Source of the DNA: Streptomyces poriferorum
GTDB lineage: Bacteria > Actinomycetota > Actinomycetes > Streptomycetales > Streptomycetaceae
Direction: 5' to 3'
NCBI RefSeq assembly: GCF_019399235.1
Contig: NZ_JAELVH010000010.1
Span: forward strand, 1 to 52,660
DNA: 52,660 nt
The stretch's first letter is position 1. Every line of letters begins with the position of its first letter. This document shows positions 23,037 to 31,733 of the stretch, piece by piece. The notes under the pieces are model-generated. The model had not been told where the DNA came from. It saw only the letters and a list, made by a program, of their open reading frames with translations, and made no database searches. The translations under genes and the position numbers were made by a program.

Positions 23037-24677
23037 TCAGGCCCTCTCGTACAGCATGCCGTCCGACCAGACCGCCGGGACCCGGCCCCACCGCATCGCG
23101 CTGCGCACGTCGGGGAAGAAGCCGCTGCCGTTGAGGTTGGCGCTGGTGTTGCACAGCAGCGGAATGCCGCTGAGCCGCTCGTACTCGGTGAGGACCTCGA
23201 AGACGAAGGGATCGTCCCGGGGACCGACCGTCTGGACCCGGGCCGTGCCGTCCAGGTGGACCACGGCGGGCACCCGGTTCTGCCAGTCCGGCCGCACCTC
23301 GTGCTCGAAGAGCATGTACGGGTCGGGCACACCGGGCGTGAACACCTCCGGCGCCCGCGCCTCCAAGCAGATCGGAGCCACCGGACGGTAGCGCTCACGC
23401 CCCTTGACGTCGTTCAGGCGGTCCTTCATGCCAGGGTCGGATGCGGGCGCGAGGATGCTCCGGTGACCGAGCGCCCGCGGCCCCAGCTCGGCCCTGCCGT
23501 GCAGCACCACCACAGGGTCCCCCGACTCGTGCAGCCGGCCCGCCAGTTCGGCAGCCGAGCACGGCCGCACCGCCCAGCCCGGCATCGGCTCCGAGGGGAC
23601 GAGCGCGGGACCCGCGTAGGTATCCCATTCGAGGTGGACGGGGCCGGGGGAGCGAAGCAGTTCGCAACAGGCCGCGCCGAGGGCGCTGCCCGCGTCGTTC
23701 GGGAAGGGCGGCACCCATACCGTGTCCGCGATGCCCGAAGCGCGGATGTCACTGTTCCACTTGATGTTGAGGGCACAGCCACCGACCAGACAGAGGTTCC
23801 GGGTGCCCCGGCCGTCCGCCGCGATCTTCTCCTTCAGCCCGTCGACCAGTGCCCGGCCCAAGAAGGTGTGAATCGAGGCGAGGACGTCGGCGGGGCGCGC
23901 CCCTGTGCAGTCCAGCTCTTCCTTCATCCGGGCCAGGATCCGTCGTCCGGCAGCCTCGGTCAGCAGGTCGTCGTCCGGCTGGTCCGTCCCGAAGACCTCC
24001 CGTTCCGCTTCCCGCAGGAGGACTTGCAGGGACTCGACGACTCCCTCGTCCGCGGTGCCGTGGGCGATGTACGCCATGATCTTGCCGGGCAGCGCGAGCG
24101 TGTGGGGCCACTGGAGCGGGGCGTCGAAGGGAGGGCAGGCCATGGCCAGGGTGTGATAGGTGTCGCCCAGCATGTGGTGAACCGCGCCCAGGCTCTCCAT
24201 GACCTGGGTTGACGGGTCGTAGTGGTACAGGAACGGGAACATCGCTCCGTCCCAGCAGAGGACGTACGACGGCTCCGCTGCCCTCGCGAAAGGGCTGGAG
24301 CAGTACGCGCTGGCCACATGCCCCGCGTAGTGCGGGTAGCTGGTGTACTCCAGATCGAGCATTCGGGAGACGTAGGGCCGTAGCAGGTTGTCGTCGACCA
24401 GTCCCCGGCGGTACGGAGCCAGATCGATCAGCGTCTCCTGGCCGCCCCAGGGCTTCACTTTGTGGGTCTTGCGCCAGCCGTCCACCACGAAGCGGTCCAC
24501 GTCGGCGAGCCGGTAGCCGTACTCGACGAGCAGCCGGCTCACGATCTCGAGGTCGTCAATGCGCTGATGGCGCGGATTGTTGGCGAGCTTCTCCATCTCG
24601 ATGGAGAAGACCAGCCGTCCGTCGTCGATGAGGGCGACGCCGCCGTCATGGGTGAGTTTGACACCGCAGATGATCAC
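23037..24677 (-). CDS. O-carbamoyltransferase (NodU/CmcH/TobZ family)
   Basis: 546 aa. Two-domain carbamoyltransferase. The N-terminal ATPase-like half begins MIICGVKLTHDGGVALIDDG and contains HYAGHVASAYCSSPF, the His pair that binds metal in TobZ. CLVGGCALNIKWNSDI is the nucleotide-binding segment. The C-terminal half has HGRAELGPRALGHRSILA and PLLCNTSANLNG, both highly typical. The family makes carbamoyl-adenylate from carbamoyl phosphate and ATP and passes the carbamoyl group to a hydroxyl of a natural product. The acceptor is not evident: the repeat core has no hydroxyl, so a hydroxylated residue, a cyclitol or the NRPS product is needed. The ATG overlaps the radical SAM stop as ATGA. Confidence 0.93.
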   Translation of the reverse strand: MIICGVKLTHDGGVALIDDGRLVFSIEMEKLANNPRHQRIDDLEIVSRLLVEYGYRLADVDRFVVDGWRKTHKVKPWGGQETLIDLAPYRRGLVDDNLLRPYVSRMLDLEYTSYPHYAGHVASAYCSSPFARAAEPSYVLCWDGAMFPFLYHYDPSTQVMESLGAVHHMLGDTYHTLAMACPPFDAPLQWPHTLALPGKIMAYIAHGTADEGVVESLQVLLREAEREVFGTDQPDDDLLTEAAGRRILARMKEELDCTGARPADVLASIHTFLGRALVDGLKEKIAADGRGTRNLCLVGGCALNIKWNSDIRASGIADTVWVPPFPNDAGSALGAACCELLRSPGPVHLEWDTYAGPALVPSEPMPGWAVRPCSAAELAGRLHESGDPVVVLHGRAELGPRALGHRSILAPASDPGMKDRLNDVKGRERYRPVAPICLEARAPEVFTPGVPDPYMLFEHEVRPDWQNRVPAVVHLDGTARVQTVGPRDDPFVFEVLTEYERLSGIPLLCNTSANLNGSGFFPDVRSAMRWGRVPAVWSDGMLYERA

Positions 24678-26650
24678 ACTGCGCCTCCGTCCGCTGCCGC
24701 GGGGACGGCCGACACCTTCGCGAGGATCTCGTTGGCCCTCGGGGTCAGGCGCGTGGCGATGCCATCGCGGTCACCACCGGCCGGGAACGTGACGACCTCG
24801 CAGGAGTGGTCGTAGCGGTCATGTCCCTCATAACCCAGACCGACCCGGAAGCCGTCGATGCCTTCGGCGTGCTCGGCCAGCCAGACCGTCACTTCCCGTG
24901 CTCCGCCCTCGCCGTCGGTGTGCCAGGCAGTTCCCGCCCGGGCGACGGCCGTGCCGTCCTCCTCGGTGATCTGCTGGACGCTGTCCGCCAGCGCACTCAG
25001 CAGCACGGCATCCGCGGCGAGGCCGTCCAGCAGATGCTCCAGCTCCTGCCAGATCTGTTCCTCGGCCCCTTCCGGGAGGGTCTCGCTGTCCTCGAGGAAG
25101 TCGAAGAGCCGTTGGAAGACGTAGAAGTAGCAGTCGCGGTCGGACTGGTCGACCCGGCGCATCGCCTGGCTGAGACACTCGAACAGCCAGCGAGGCATGG
25201 GTGTGCGGGTCTTGTCCTCCAGGACCCGCTCCATGAACGCTTCCCGGGCGGCAAGCACGGCCATCGCCCGTGAGTCGGCCTCGTACCTGCGGTGGAACCT
25301 GCGGAAGGCAGGCTCGAAGGAGTTCACCCGCGGATCATCGAAGGTGTAGATCCACCGGTCGCCGAGGGCCGAGTCGTCGACCCGGCCCAGTTCGATCATC
25401 CGCCGGTACTGAGGGGTGCCCCAGTAGATGTTCATCTTGTTCTGAAGGTGCTGCACCTTGGCGTACCCGGAGTCCCGGATCCACCGGTACTGCTCCTTCA
25501 ACTCGTCGAAGGTCATCTCCGGGTCGAACATGATGTAGCCGAAGTTGATCTGGTGCGGTGCCATACCGACCTCGCGCAGCTCACGCAGCGCGCGGTCGTT
25601 GTCCTCGACGGTGGTGCCCTTGTCCCACCGCAGGAGGACGGAGTCCACACCGGACTCAGCCCCGATGAAGAGACGGTGCATGCCCACGTCCATGAGCCTG
25701 CGGACCAGTGACTTCTCAATGGTGTCCGCGCGCATCTCGGCGTAGAAGTTGACCTCCAGCTTGCGCTCGGTGAGCAGGTCGCAGAAGTCGTGGACCCAGC
25801 GGATTCCGGTGGGGGAGGGCATGATGAACAGATCGTCCACGAAGGAGAAACGGCTGACGCCGTAACGGTCCTTGACGGACTGCATCTCGTCGGCGATGCT
25901 CTCCGGCGACCTGCGCACCACGTTGTGGTCGCCGTAGATCTGGTGGATGGAGCAGAAGGTGCAGGAGGCGTAACAGCCCCGAGACGCCACCAGGTAGGCG
26001 GAGTTCGAGCCGCGTGAGTTCTGGGCGAGCATCTCCTGCAGGTCGTGCCGGGCAGGGAAGGCCAGACTGTCGAGGTCCCTGATGCGCGGCCGGTCCGGCG
26101 TCCGGACGAACTCGCCGTCCACACGCAGGGACAGGCCGCGCATCTCCCGCAGCGGCAGTCCCTGCTGGATGCGTGCGGCCAGCTCCACGATCGCGTACTC
26201 GCCCTCGCCGCGGACGATGGAGTCGATCTCCGCACAGTCGGCGAGGATCTGTCCGTCCGCCGCGCTCGGGAAGACGCCGCCCAGCGTGATGTGTACGTCC
26301 CGCCGCACAGCCTTCACGAGGCGGGCGATCTGCCGGGCGGCACGGTAGGTGCGCTGGGACTTGGCGGAGATACCGATCAGCCTTATCCGCGGGTCCGCCA
26401 GAAGCCGCTCGGCCACCTCCTCGGGATTGATACCGAGAAGCTCCGCGTTGATGCTGGTCGAGGTGTAGCCGTGCTTGTCCAGAGAGCCGGCCAGGTATCC
26501 GAGGGCAAGGCTTTCCCGGTACTTCAGCCGGTTCTTCTGCCATGCCTCGACGAGGTGGGGGTGCACCAGACCCACGACGAAATCGGGGTCCTCGTTGCGG
26601 TGATCGGCGAAGGGATGAAGCACCGTCAGCGGCAGGGGTGATCTCTTCAC
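24674..26650 (-). CDS. B12-binding-type radical SAM enzyme
   Basis: 658 aa. Residues about 45-165 form a cobalamin-binding-type Rossmann domain (LIGISAKSQRTYRAARQIARLV, ITLGGVFPSA, IDSIVRGEGEYAIVEL) without the DxHxxG motif, as in many base-off B12 radical enzymes. The radical SAM core holds SRGCYASCTFCSIHQIY with C226, C230 and C233 (CxxxCxxC), which ligate the 4Fe-4S cluster. FSFVDDLFIM, GAESGVDSVLLRWDKG and the remaining barrel strands follow. Residues about 450-658 are an extra C-terminal region. The family performs C-methylation at unactivated carbons, ring contraction or other radical steps; methylation of Val/Asp positions or of a cyclitol are options. The GTG at 26650 has GAGGA 5 bases upstream; the longer open frame overlaps the cupin gene and is not protein-like. 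Confidence 0.92.
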   Translation of the reverse strand: MKRSPLPLTVLHPFADHRNEDPDFVVGLVHPHLVEAWQKNRLKYRESLALGYLAGSLDKHGYTSTSINAELLGINPEEVAERLLADPRIRLIGISAKSQRTYRAARQIARLVKAVRRDVHITLGGVFPSAADGQILADCAEIDSIVRGEGEYAIVELAARIQQGLPLREMRGLSLRVDGEFVRTPDRPRIRDLDSLAFPARHDLQEMLAQNSRGSNSAYLVASRGCYASCTFCSIHQIYGDHNVVRRSPESIADEMQSVKDRYGVSRFSFVDDLFIMPSPTGIRWVHDFCDLLTERKLEVNFYAEMRADTIEKSLVRRLMDVGMHRLFIGAESGVDSVLLRWDKGTTVEDNDRALRELREVGMAPHQINFGYIMFDPEMTFDELKEQYRWIRDSGYAKVQHLQNKMNIYWGTPQYRRMIELGRVDDSALGDRWIYTFDDPRVNSFEPAFRRFHRRYEADSRAMAVLAAREAFMERVLEDKTRTPMPRWLFECLSQAMRRVDQSDRDCYFYVFQRLFDFLEDSETLPEGAEEQIWQELEHLLDGLAADAVLLSALADSVQQITEEDGTAVARAGTAWHTDGEGGAREVTVWLAEHAEGIDGFRVGLGYEGHDRYDHSCEVVTFPAGGDRDGIATRLTPRANEILAKVSAVPAAADGGAV

Positions 26651-26711
26651 GACGTCCTCAATCAGTTCGGGTGGTGGGGCGGGGGAGAGAGGGAGGGTCG
26701 GAACAGGCGTG

Positions 26712-27374
26712 TCAGGCCAGCAGGCCCAGCTCTGCCAACTTGAGTCGTACGCTGCCCAGTTCGGCGCGCCCGATTTTGCGCTCCCCGGGTTCCTGCGCCT
26801 CCTTGGCGTTGGAGCCGCCGACCCGCGTGCGGGTCGTACCCTCGACGAAGTCGTAGATGCGGAAGCTGCTGCGGTCACGTGGCCCCTGGATGACCAGGCT
26901 GATGGTGCCGGGGTTGGCGTAGACGGCGTGGACGAACGCGTTGTCGAGCGTGTAGCTGGAGCCGGGCAGCTGCTCCTGAATGAACCTGGGGTCGGGTGCC
27001 TGGGCGGGGCGGTTCTCGTCACCCCAGATGTCCTCGACGTTCCCGTACAGAACGTGGCGGTAACTGCCGCGAAGAATCAGCGAGCTGAAGCTCGCGCGAT
27101 GGTTGTGCGCTTCCTCGACCATGTGGTCTCCGAAGATGTGCAGCCGCAGCCGCACACCGGTCTCCGGATCGTCCTGCAGCACGAACTTCTGGAACGTGTT
27201 GAATGCCTCGGCACTTGCGGCGAGCTGTTCGTCCTCCTCCATGCGGTCCCACAACCGGCCCAGTTCGGCCGGCTCCGCCAGCACAGGGAGGGCCGCTGCG
27301 GCCGCCTCGTGGACCTGCTCCAGACGGCGCCAGTCGACCTGGTGGAACGCCTTCGTCAGAATGTCGATGCTCAT
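26712..27374 (-). CDS. Cupin, cysteine-dioxygenase-like
   Basis: 220 aa. A cupin barrel with HNHRASFSSLILRGSYRHVLY, giving metal ligands H90 and H92, and a third candidate His at about 149 (NAFVHAVYANPGTISLVIQGP). The layout and length resemble cysteine dioxygenase-type or other non-haem iron cupins. It probably hydroxylates or oxygenates a pathway intermediate; hydroxylation would create the acceptor that the carbamoyltransferase needs. No glutamate ligand of the classic cupin motif is obvious, which again is the CDO pattern. The ATG overlaps the PfkB kinase stop as ATGA. The specific substrate is unknown, and a sugar-isomerase-type cupin is the alternative. Confidence 0.75.
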   Translation of the reverse strand: MSIDILTKAFHQVDWRRLEQVHEAAAAALPVLAEPAELGRLWDRMEEDEQLAASAEAFNTFQKFVLQDDPETGVRLRLHIFGDHMVEEAHNHRASFSSLILRGSYRHVLYGNVEDIWGDENRPAQAPDPRFIQEQLPGSSYTLDNAFVHAVYANPGTISLVIQGPRDRSSFRIYDFVEGTTRTRVGGSNAKEAQEPGERKIGRAELGSVRLKLAELGLLA

Positions 27375-28354
27375 GGTGTTGTCCGCTCCTCGCTTTCAGG
27401 CATGAACGATCCGGCGCGGACGGCAGCTGCGGCGGCCGGGAGCCGGTCCAGGGACAGTGACGTGTCGCGCGCACCGGGCACGGTGACCGCGTGGGCACCC
27501 GCCGCGGCACCCCAGGCAAGAGCGAGGGGCCAGCCGTGACCGAGGAGCTCGGCGGCCACTGCTCCGGCGGTGAAGGCGTCACCCGCCCCCGTGGAGTCGG
27601 TGGCGGTCACCTCCGCGGCGTCGGTGAACCAGACGGTCCTGCCGTCCGAGGCCAGGGCGCCCCGACTGCCCAGAGTGACGACCAGTCCGGAGAGTCCGTG
27701 CTGACGGCACGCCCGGAGAATGTGATCGGCCTCGGGGGGAGCGTCGAACATGTCGGTGAACTCGGCACGATTGACGTACACGCGGTGGCAGCGCGCCGCC
27801 AGGCGCACAGCCCAGGGGGCACCCGCGTGCAGGCCTCCCGGTGTCCAGTGCACAGGCATACCGGCAGCGCCGGCCGCAGCCACCAGCTCCTGCGCCACGT
27901 CCTTCGGCGGGTCGAAGAGGACGACTGTCCGAAAACGTGAAAGCGGCAGGGAGGCGCAGGTCTCTCTCCTCCATTCCTCGGTGGCTCCGCGATACATGAG
28001 CATGCTGCGGTGGCCGGGATAGCTGGGGATGAACACCCGTCCGGTCGTGGCACCCGCCACCGCCACGACGTGGTCGTGGCGTACCCCTTGCTGCTCCAGT
28101 TCGGTGCGGAGCGAGGCGCCTTCTGCGTCGTCGCCGACCGCGCTGAACAACGACACCCGGCAGCCGAGGGCCGACAGGGCGACGGCGCAGTTCCCGGCGT
28201 GTCCGCCGCCGGTCACCAACAGGCCCGTGACCCGCACCGACCCGTCGTCGACGGGTTGCTTCTCGACGGTCAGGTGGTAGTCCATATTGAGGCTGCCGGC
28301 TACCAGTACCTCCTGATCCCGGAGGGTGTTCCGGCCTGCCGTGCCGGAACTCAC
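27371..28354 (-). CDS. PfkB-family carbohydrate kinase
   Basis: 327 aa. Ribokinase-fold enzyme. The N-terminal substrate motif is VAGSLNMDYHLTVEK followed by GGHAGNCAVALSALG, a variant of the family's GG-x-x-N-x-A motif. The C-terminal signature DSTGAGDAFTAGAVA contains the catalytic Asp and the anion hole. It transfers phosphate from ATP to a hydroxyl of a sugar, nucleoside or cyclitol. In this operon the inositol-phosphate-synthase-like and Gfo/Idh/MocA genes make an inositol or keto-inositol substrate plausible. The GTG start overlaps the RidA-like stop as GTGA. Confidence 0.92.
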   Translation of the reverse strand: MSSGTAGRNTLRDQEVLVAGSLNMDYHLTVEKQPVDDGSVRVTGLLVTGGGHAGNCAVALSALGCRVSLFSAVGDDAEGASLRTELEQQGVRHDHVVAVAGATTGRVFIPSYPGHRSMLMYRGATEEWRRETCASLPLSRFRTVVLFDPPKDVAQELVAAAGAAGMPVHWTPGGLHAGAPWAVRLAARCHRVYVNRAEFTDMFDAPPEADHILRACRQHGLSGLVVTLGSRGALASDGRTVWFTDAAEVTATDSTGAGDAFTAGAVAAELLGHGWPLALAWGAAAGAHAVTVPGARDTSLSLDRLPAAAAAVRAGSFMPESEERTTP

Positions 28355-28773
28355 CGCCTTTCCTCCACCACCGCGACACCCGAGATCTCCACCAGGTGCT
28401 CAGCGATGGCGAGCCGGGAGACCTCGACCAGAGTGCTCGACGGGGCGGGGTCGCTGAGTACCCGGTTGCGGACTGCGGAGACCGCGGCGAAGTCCGCCAT
28501 GTCGGACAGGTAGATGACGACGCTGACGAGGTCGGCCAGCTCGCCGCCGGCCTTCTTCAGCACCTCCGAGAGGAGACGGAAGACCGTCTCGGTCTGGACG
28601 GTCGCGTCGCCCGGACCGATGACCGTGCCTTCCGCGTCACTGGAGACCTGCCCGCTGACGAACACCATGCGTCGCCCGTTGCCGAGCGGCACGGAGACCG
28701 CCGGCGAGTACTTGCCGATGGGGAGGGTGTGGCCAGGAGGCTGTATCACCTGGGTACCGGACGTGTCAGACAC
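28351..28773 (-). CDS. RidA/YjgF-family protein lacking the catalytic Arg
   Basis: 140 aa, full RidA length. The fold-defining text MVFVSGQVSSDAEGTVIGPGDATVQTE and LVEVSRLAIAEHLVEISGVAV is present. The RidA active-site Arg, found in the E. coli-type segment PARSCVEV, aligns here with Ser in PSSTLVEV. RidA enzymes need this Arg to deaminate enamine/imine intermediates; Arg-less relatives occur as non-deaminating enzymes in biosynthetic pathways. So a different reaction or a binding role is likely. GTG start overlapping the SDR stop by 8 bases. Confidence 0.9.
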   Translation of the reverse strand: MSDTSGTQVIQPPGHTLPIGKYSPAVSVPLGNGRRMVFVSGQVSSDAEGTVIGPGDATVQTETVFRLLSEVLKKAGGELADLVSVVIYLSDMADFAAVSAVRNRVLSDPAPSSTLVEVSRLAIAEHLVEISGVAVVEERR

Positions 28774-29539
28774 TCGTCGGCTCCGTCGCGTAGACCTCCG
28801 GAAACATGCCGAAGGATGAGGTGATGGAGGAGAACTGGATCTCGCGGACCTCGAGTCTCCCGGGCATGGCGAACACCGAGGCGATCATTTCGCCGACCTC
28901 CGCCATAGTCAGGGCCTCTGGCCTGGAGCCGGGCTGCTTGCCCCGGAAATAGGTGTCGACCCGACTGGGCACCAGAGCGGTCACCCGGACCCCGCTCTCA
29001 CGGGACTCGCGGCGTGCCGTCTCCAACAGCGACAGGAATCCGGCCTTGGAGGCGCAGTAGGCGCCCCTTCCGCTGAAGGAGTTGTAGGAGGAGTCCGACG
29101 CCAGACCGACGATCTGCGAACCGGGCCGGCGGCGCAGGTACGGCAGGGCGGTACGCAGGGTGTGAAACGCACCGTCCAGGTTGGGACCCAGTACCTGGCG
29201 CCAGTCGTCGGTGCTCATCTCTTCGAGAGAACTCCAGATCCCGCCACCCGCGTTGACCACGACGCCGCGTAGGGACTCGATGCCCTTCAGGGACTCGGCC
29301 GCCGCCTCATCGACCCGGTCGGAATCGGCCACGTCGACAACGGCTGTGCGGACGGGAGTTCCCCAGCGCTCCTCGATCGTGCGGGAAACGTCCGCGAGGT
29401 CGGCAGCGGTGCGCGCCCAGAGGATCACGGGATACCCGGCCGCGGCCAGGGAGAGGGCCGCAGCCCTTCCGATGCCCCGGCTCGCCCCGGTGATCAACAC
29501 CCAGTCCGGGGCGGCGGCCTCCGCCGCAGCACCGCTCAT
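28766..29539 (-). CDS. Short-chain dehydrogenase/reductase
   Basis: 257 aa. Classical SDR with LITGASRGIGRAAALSLA (nucleotide-binding TGxxxGIG, residues about 15-22), VVNAGGG (NAG motif), and catalytic Tyr/Lys in YCASKAG. NADP is favoured because an Arg follows the second Gly. It oxidises or reduces an alcohol/ketone of the pathway. The ATG at 29539 overlaps the upstream stop as ATGA; the longer frame upstream lies inside the neighbour gene. Confidence 0.93.
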   Translation of the reverse strand: MSGAAAEAAAPDWVLITGASRGIGRAAALSLAAAGYPVILWARTAADLADVSRTIEERWGTPVRTAVVDVADSDRVDEAAAESLKGIESLRGVVVNAGGGIWSSLEEMSTDDWRQVLGPNLDGAFHTLRTALPYLRRRPGSQIVGLASDSSYNSFSGRGAYCASKAGFLSLLETARRESRESGVRVTALVPSRVDTYFRGKQPGSRPEALTMAEVGEMIASVFAMPGRLEVREIQFSSITSSFGMFPEVYATEPTSV

Positions 29540-30591
29540 GAGGCGGAGGGACTGAGGGCGGCGAAGCTGGCCTCGACATCGTGCGCGCTGTACGAGGGAT
29601 GGCCCTTCGGAGGGGACTTCAGGAGCTTGGCGGCAGCGGCCACGAAGCCCTTCTCCTCCGCGCGCAGGGCGGCAGCCGCGATACGGATGAGGTCGATGAT
29701 GACACCGGCCGCGTTGCTCGAGTCCTGCACGCGCAGCTTGAGGTCCACCTCGACCGGGGTGTTCGCCCACCCGACGCCTTCGATGTTGAGGTAGGCAACC
29801 TTGTGGTCCATCAGGTGGGGAACGTAGCCCGCTGAGGGGATGACGTCCACGCGGTCCAGCGGCACACCGTCCTGGGCCAGTGCGTTCAGCTTGGACTGTC
29901 GCTTGGAGGCTCCCTGCTCACGCAGGTTGCGGAAGTCCTCGTTCCCACCGAGGTTCAGCTGGTAGGAACTGGCCAGCGTGATGCCGCGTTCCGCGAAGAG
30001 TGCCAGCAGCGAACGGTGCACCACGGAGGTACCGATGTGGCTGGCCAGGTCGTCGCCCACGAGCGGTACCCCGGCGGAGACGTACCGTGCATGGAGTTGC
30101 TCGTCCCGGCCGACGATCTCGGGGGTGCAGTTGACGAAGGCCACGCCGGCCGTCAGAGCCGCCTCCGCGTAGGCTGTGGCGGCCCACTGCAGACCCGTCG
30201 GGAGCGAGTAGAGCAGCACTTCCGCCCCGCTGTCGCGCAGGGACCGGGCAAGACGACGGATCTCGTCGTCCACGGTCGCGTCCGGGGAGATTCCCGTTTC
30301 CACTACGACCCCGGTGGGCGCCATCTCAACGCCGAGCCGAGGATAGTTGTTGGGCGCCTGGAAAACAGCCTCGTTCAGCTCGGAACCGACCTTTTCGGCA
30401 TCGATGTCATAGGCCGCTACGATTTCGACGTCGTAAACGGAGAGCCCGCCGATCTCTGGCCTCTTGATGCCTGGGAACTCCTCGGCAGGAACTCCCTGTG
30501 CCGCGAGGTTCGCGTAGTACCGAATCCCTTGGGTCAGTGCGGATATGTTGTTGCCGACGCCTGCCACAGCAACCTTGGCCGAATGTGTCAT
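29536..30591 (-). CDS. Inositol-1-phosphate-synthase-like enzyme (INO1 family)
   Basis: 351 aa. Matches actinobacterial-type myo-inositol-phosphate synthase over its length: AVAGVGNNISALTQGIRYY (NAD site), VVAAYDIDAEKVG-like text, VGDDLASHIGTSVVHRSLL, LNLGGNEDF, and the near-invariant SNAAGVIIDLIR plus KSPPKGHPS end. The primary enzyme turns glucose-6-phosphate into inositol phosphate through NAD-linked oxidation, aldol closure and reduction. Strictly conserved Lys/Asp residues could not all be checked by eye, so related cyclisation of another substrate is possible. Chosen start is the ATG at 30591 with AGGA 5-8 bases upstream; a GTG at 30609 that overlaps the upstream stop is the alternative. 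It is a housekeeping-type enzyme placed inside a biosynthetic operon, suggesting a dedicated cyclitol supply. Confidence 0.9.
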   Translation of the reverse strand: MTHSAKVAVAGVGNNISALTQGIRYYANLAAQGVPAEEFPGIKRPEIGGLSVYDVEIVAAYDIDAEKVGSELNEAVFQAPNNYPRLGVEMAPTGVVVETGISPDATVDDEIRRLARSLRDSGAEVLLYSLPTGLQWAATAYAEAALTAGVAFVNCTPEIVGRDEQLHARYVSAGVPLVGDDLASHIGTSVVHRSLLALFAERGITLASSYQLNLGGNEDFRNLREQGASKRQSKLNALAQDGVPLDRVDVIPSAGYVPHLMDHKVAYLNIEGVGWANTPVEVDLKLRVQDSSNAAGVIIDLIRIAAAALRAEEKGFVAAAAKLLKSPPKGHPSYSAHDVEASFAALSPSAS

Positions 30592-30605
30592 GTTGATCCT
30601 TCTGC

Positions 30606-31616
30606 TCACTCGCTCAGAACTGCCGGGGAATGTGCGGCAGCCGATTCAAGAAGGCGTTGAGCCGCCAGACCGGCGGAGAAATCCGGGATCCGGGCGTCTG
30701 TACCCCCGGTGTTCGATGCCAGGAATGCCGGGTAGGGATTCTCGAGCGATCCGGCGGGCCAAGTGGCGGATTCCCCGGCCACAGAGGAATCCAGGCGGCC
30801 CTCGGAGGTGTCCGGGCACACCTCCACCGAGACGACCGCGTCGGTTCCGGAGGCCGTGACCCGCAGTCGGCGGTGTCCGCCGGTGACACGCAGCACGGAA
30901 ATCGTGGCGATCGTGCCGCCCGGCGACTGCGCGAGTACGGAACCGACATCTTCGGTCCGCCCCGGAACCGGACTTCCTTCCCGCGTGGTCCTGATCGGCC
31001 AGACAATGCTGGAGGCGGCGCCGAGAATCGCGTATTCCTGGCCGGTCGTCCAGTTCAACAGGTCGAACAGGTGGACACCTTGGTCGGCGAAGGCGCCTGC
31101 CGCTGCCCGGCTCTTCGTATGACGCCATGAGAAGGCCGTCGAAGGGCCGGCCAGGAAGTCGTGGTGGAACTGCAGATCCATATGAACCACCCGGCCGAGC
31201 CTGCCGTCGGTGATCATGTCGCGCAGATTGCCGAAGGCGGGGTGAAATCGCCACTGGAACATGGTCATGTGCGGAACGCCGGCCGCTTCGGCCGCTCGGA
31301 CGACGGACTCCGCGGATTCGACGGTGAGGGTGAGTGGCTTTTCGCAGACGACCCACTTGCCACGCCCGAGCGCCTCCTCTGCGATTTCCGCGTGGAGGTC
31401 GACCGGAGCGGCGATCACCGTCAGGTCGTATGCGTCATCGAAGGCGTCCCTCACGTCGTCGCTCACTCGGGGAACGCCGTATTCGGTGGCGATTTTCTCA
31501 GCCTTCTCGCGATTCTGCCCGTAGACGAGAAGGCCGCATTCCGCCTCGGGGCAGTTCCGGAGCCACGCGAGATGCTGCTCCCCGAACCCGGCGCCAATTA
31601 CCGCGGCACGCATCAT
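30606..31616 (-). CDS. Gfo/Idh/MocA-family dehydrogenase
   Basis: 336 aa. N-terminal Rossmann domain (AAVIGAGFGEQHLAWLR), the family motif VVCEKPLTL and the C-terminal substrate motif DQGVHLFDLLNW are clear. Members oxidise sugars or inositols with NAD(P). It is the first gene of the minus-strand operon; the start at 31616 follows GGAG by about 10 bases, and the next gene follows with a four-base overlap or a 14-base gap. Next to an INO1-like enzyme, an inositol-phosphate or inositol dehydrogenase role is reasonable. Confidence 0.92.
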   Translation of the reverse strand: MMRAAVIGAGFGEQHLAWLRNCPEAECGLLVYGQNREKAEKIATEYGVPRVSDDVRDAFDDAYDLTVIAAPVDLHAEIAEEALGRGKWVVCEKPLTLTVESAESVVRAAEAAGVPHMTMFQWRFHPAFGNLRDMITDGRLGRVVHMDLQFHHDFLAGPSTAFSWRHTKSRAAAGAFADQGVHLFDLLNWTTGQEYAILGAASSIVWPIRTTREGSPVPGRTEDVGSVLAQSPGGTIATISVLRVTGGHRRLRVTASGTDAVVSVEVCPDTSEGRLDSSVAGESATWPAGSLENPYPAFLASNTGGTDARIPDFSAGLAAQRLLESAAAHSPAVLSE

Positions 31617-31703
31617 TGCGCCCCAACTCCTCACCGATCAAGGGACCGGAGACTCAACTAGGAGTTACGGCACCGAGACTGAGACCTGCCTGGCTTGGCC
31701 GGG

Positions 31704-31733
31704 ATCTTTCCAGCGTGATCGACACAGCGTCAA
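31704..31733 (-). promoter_or_regulatory. Candidate promoter of the minus-strand operon
   Basis: Read on the minus strand: TTGACG (31733-31728), 18-base spacer, AAAGAT (31709-31704). The -35 is good, the -10 is weak. The predicted start would give a leader of about 80 bases before the dehydrogenase ATG. Confidence 0.4.

Noticed and set aside
12904..31616. Lasso-peptide or lanthipeptide cluster
   Set aside because: No asparagine-synthetase-like cyclase, no transglutaminase-like peptidase, no LanB/LanM gene, and the core has no Ser, Thr or Cys.
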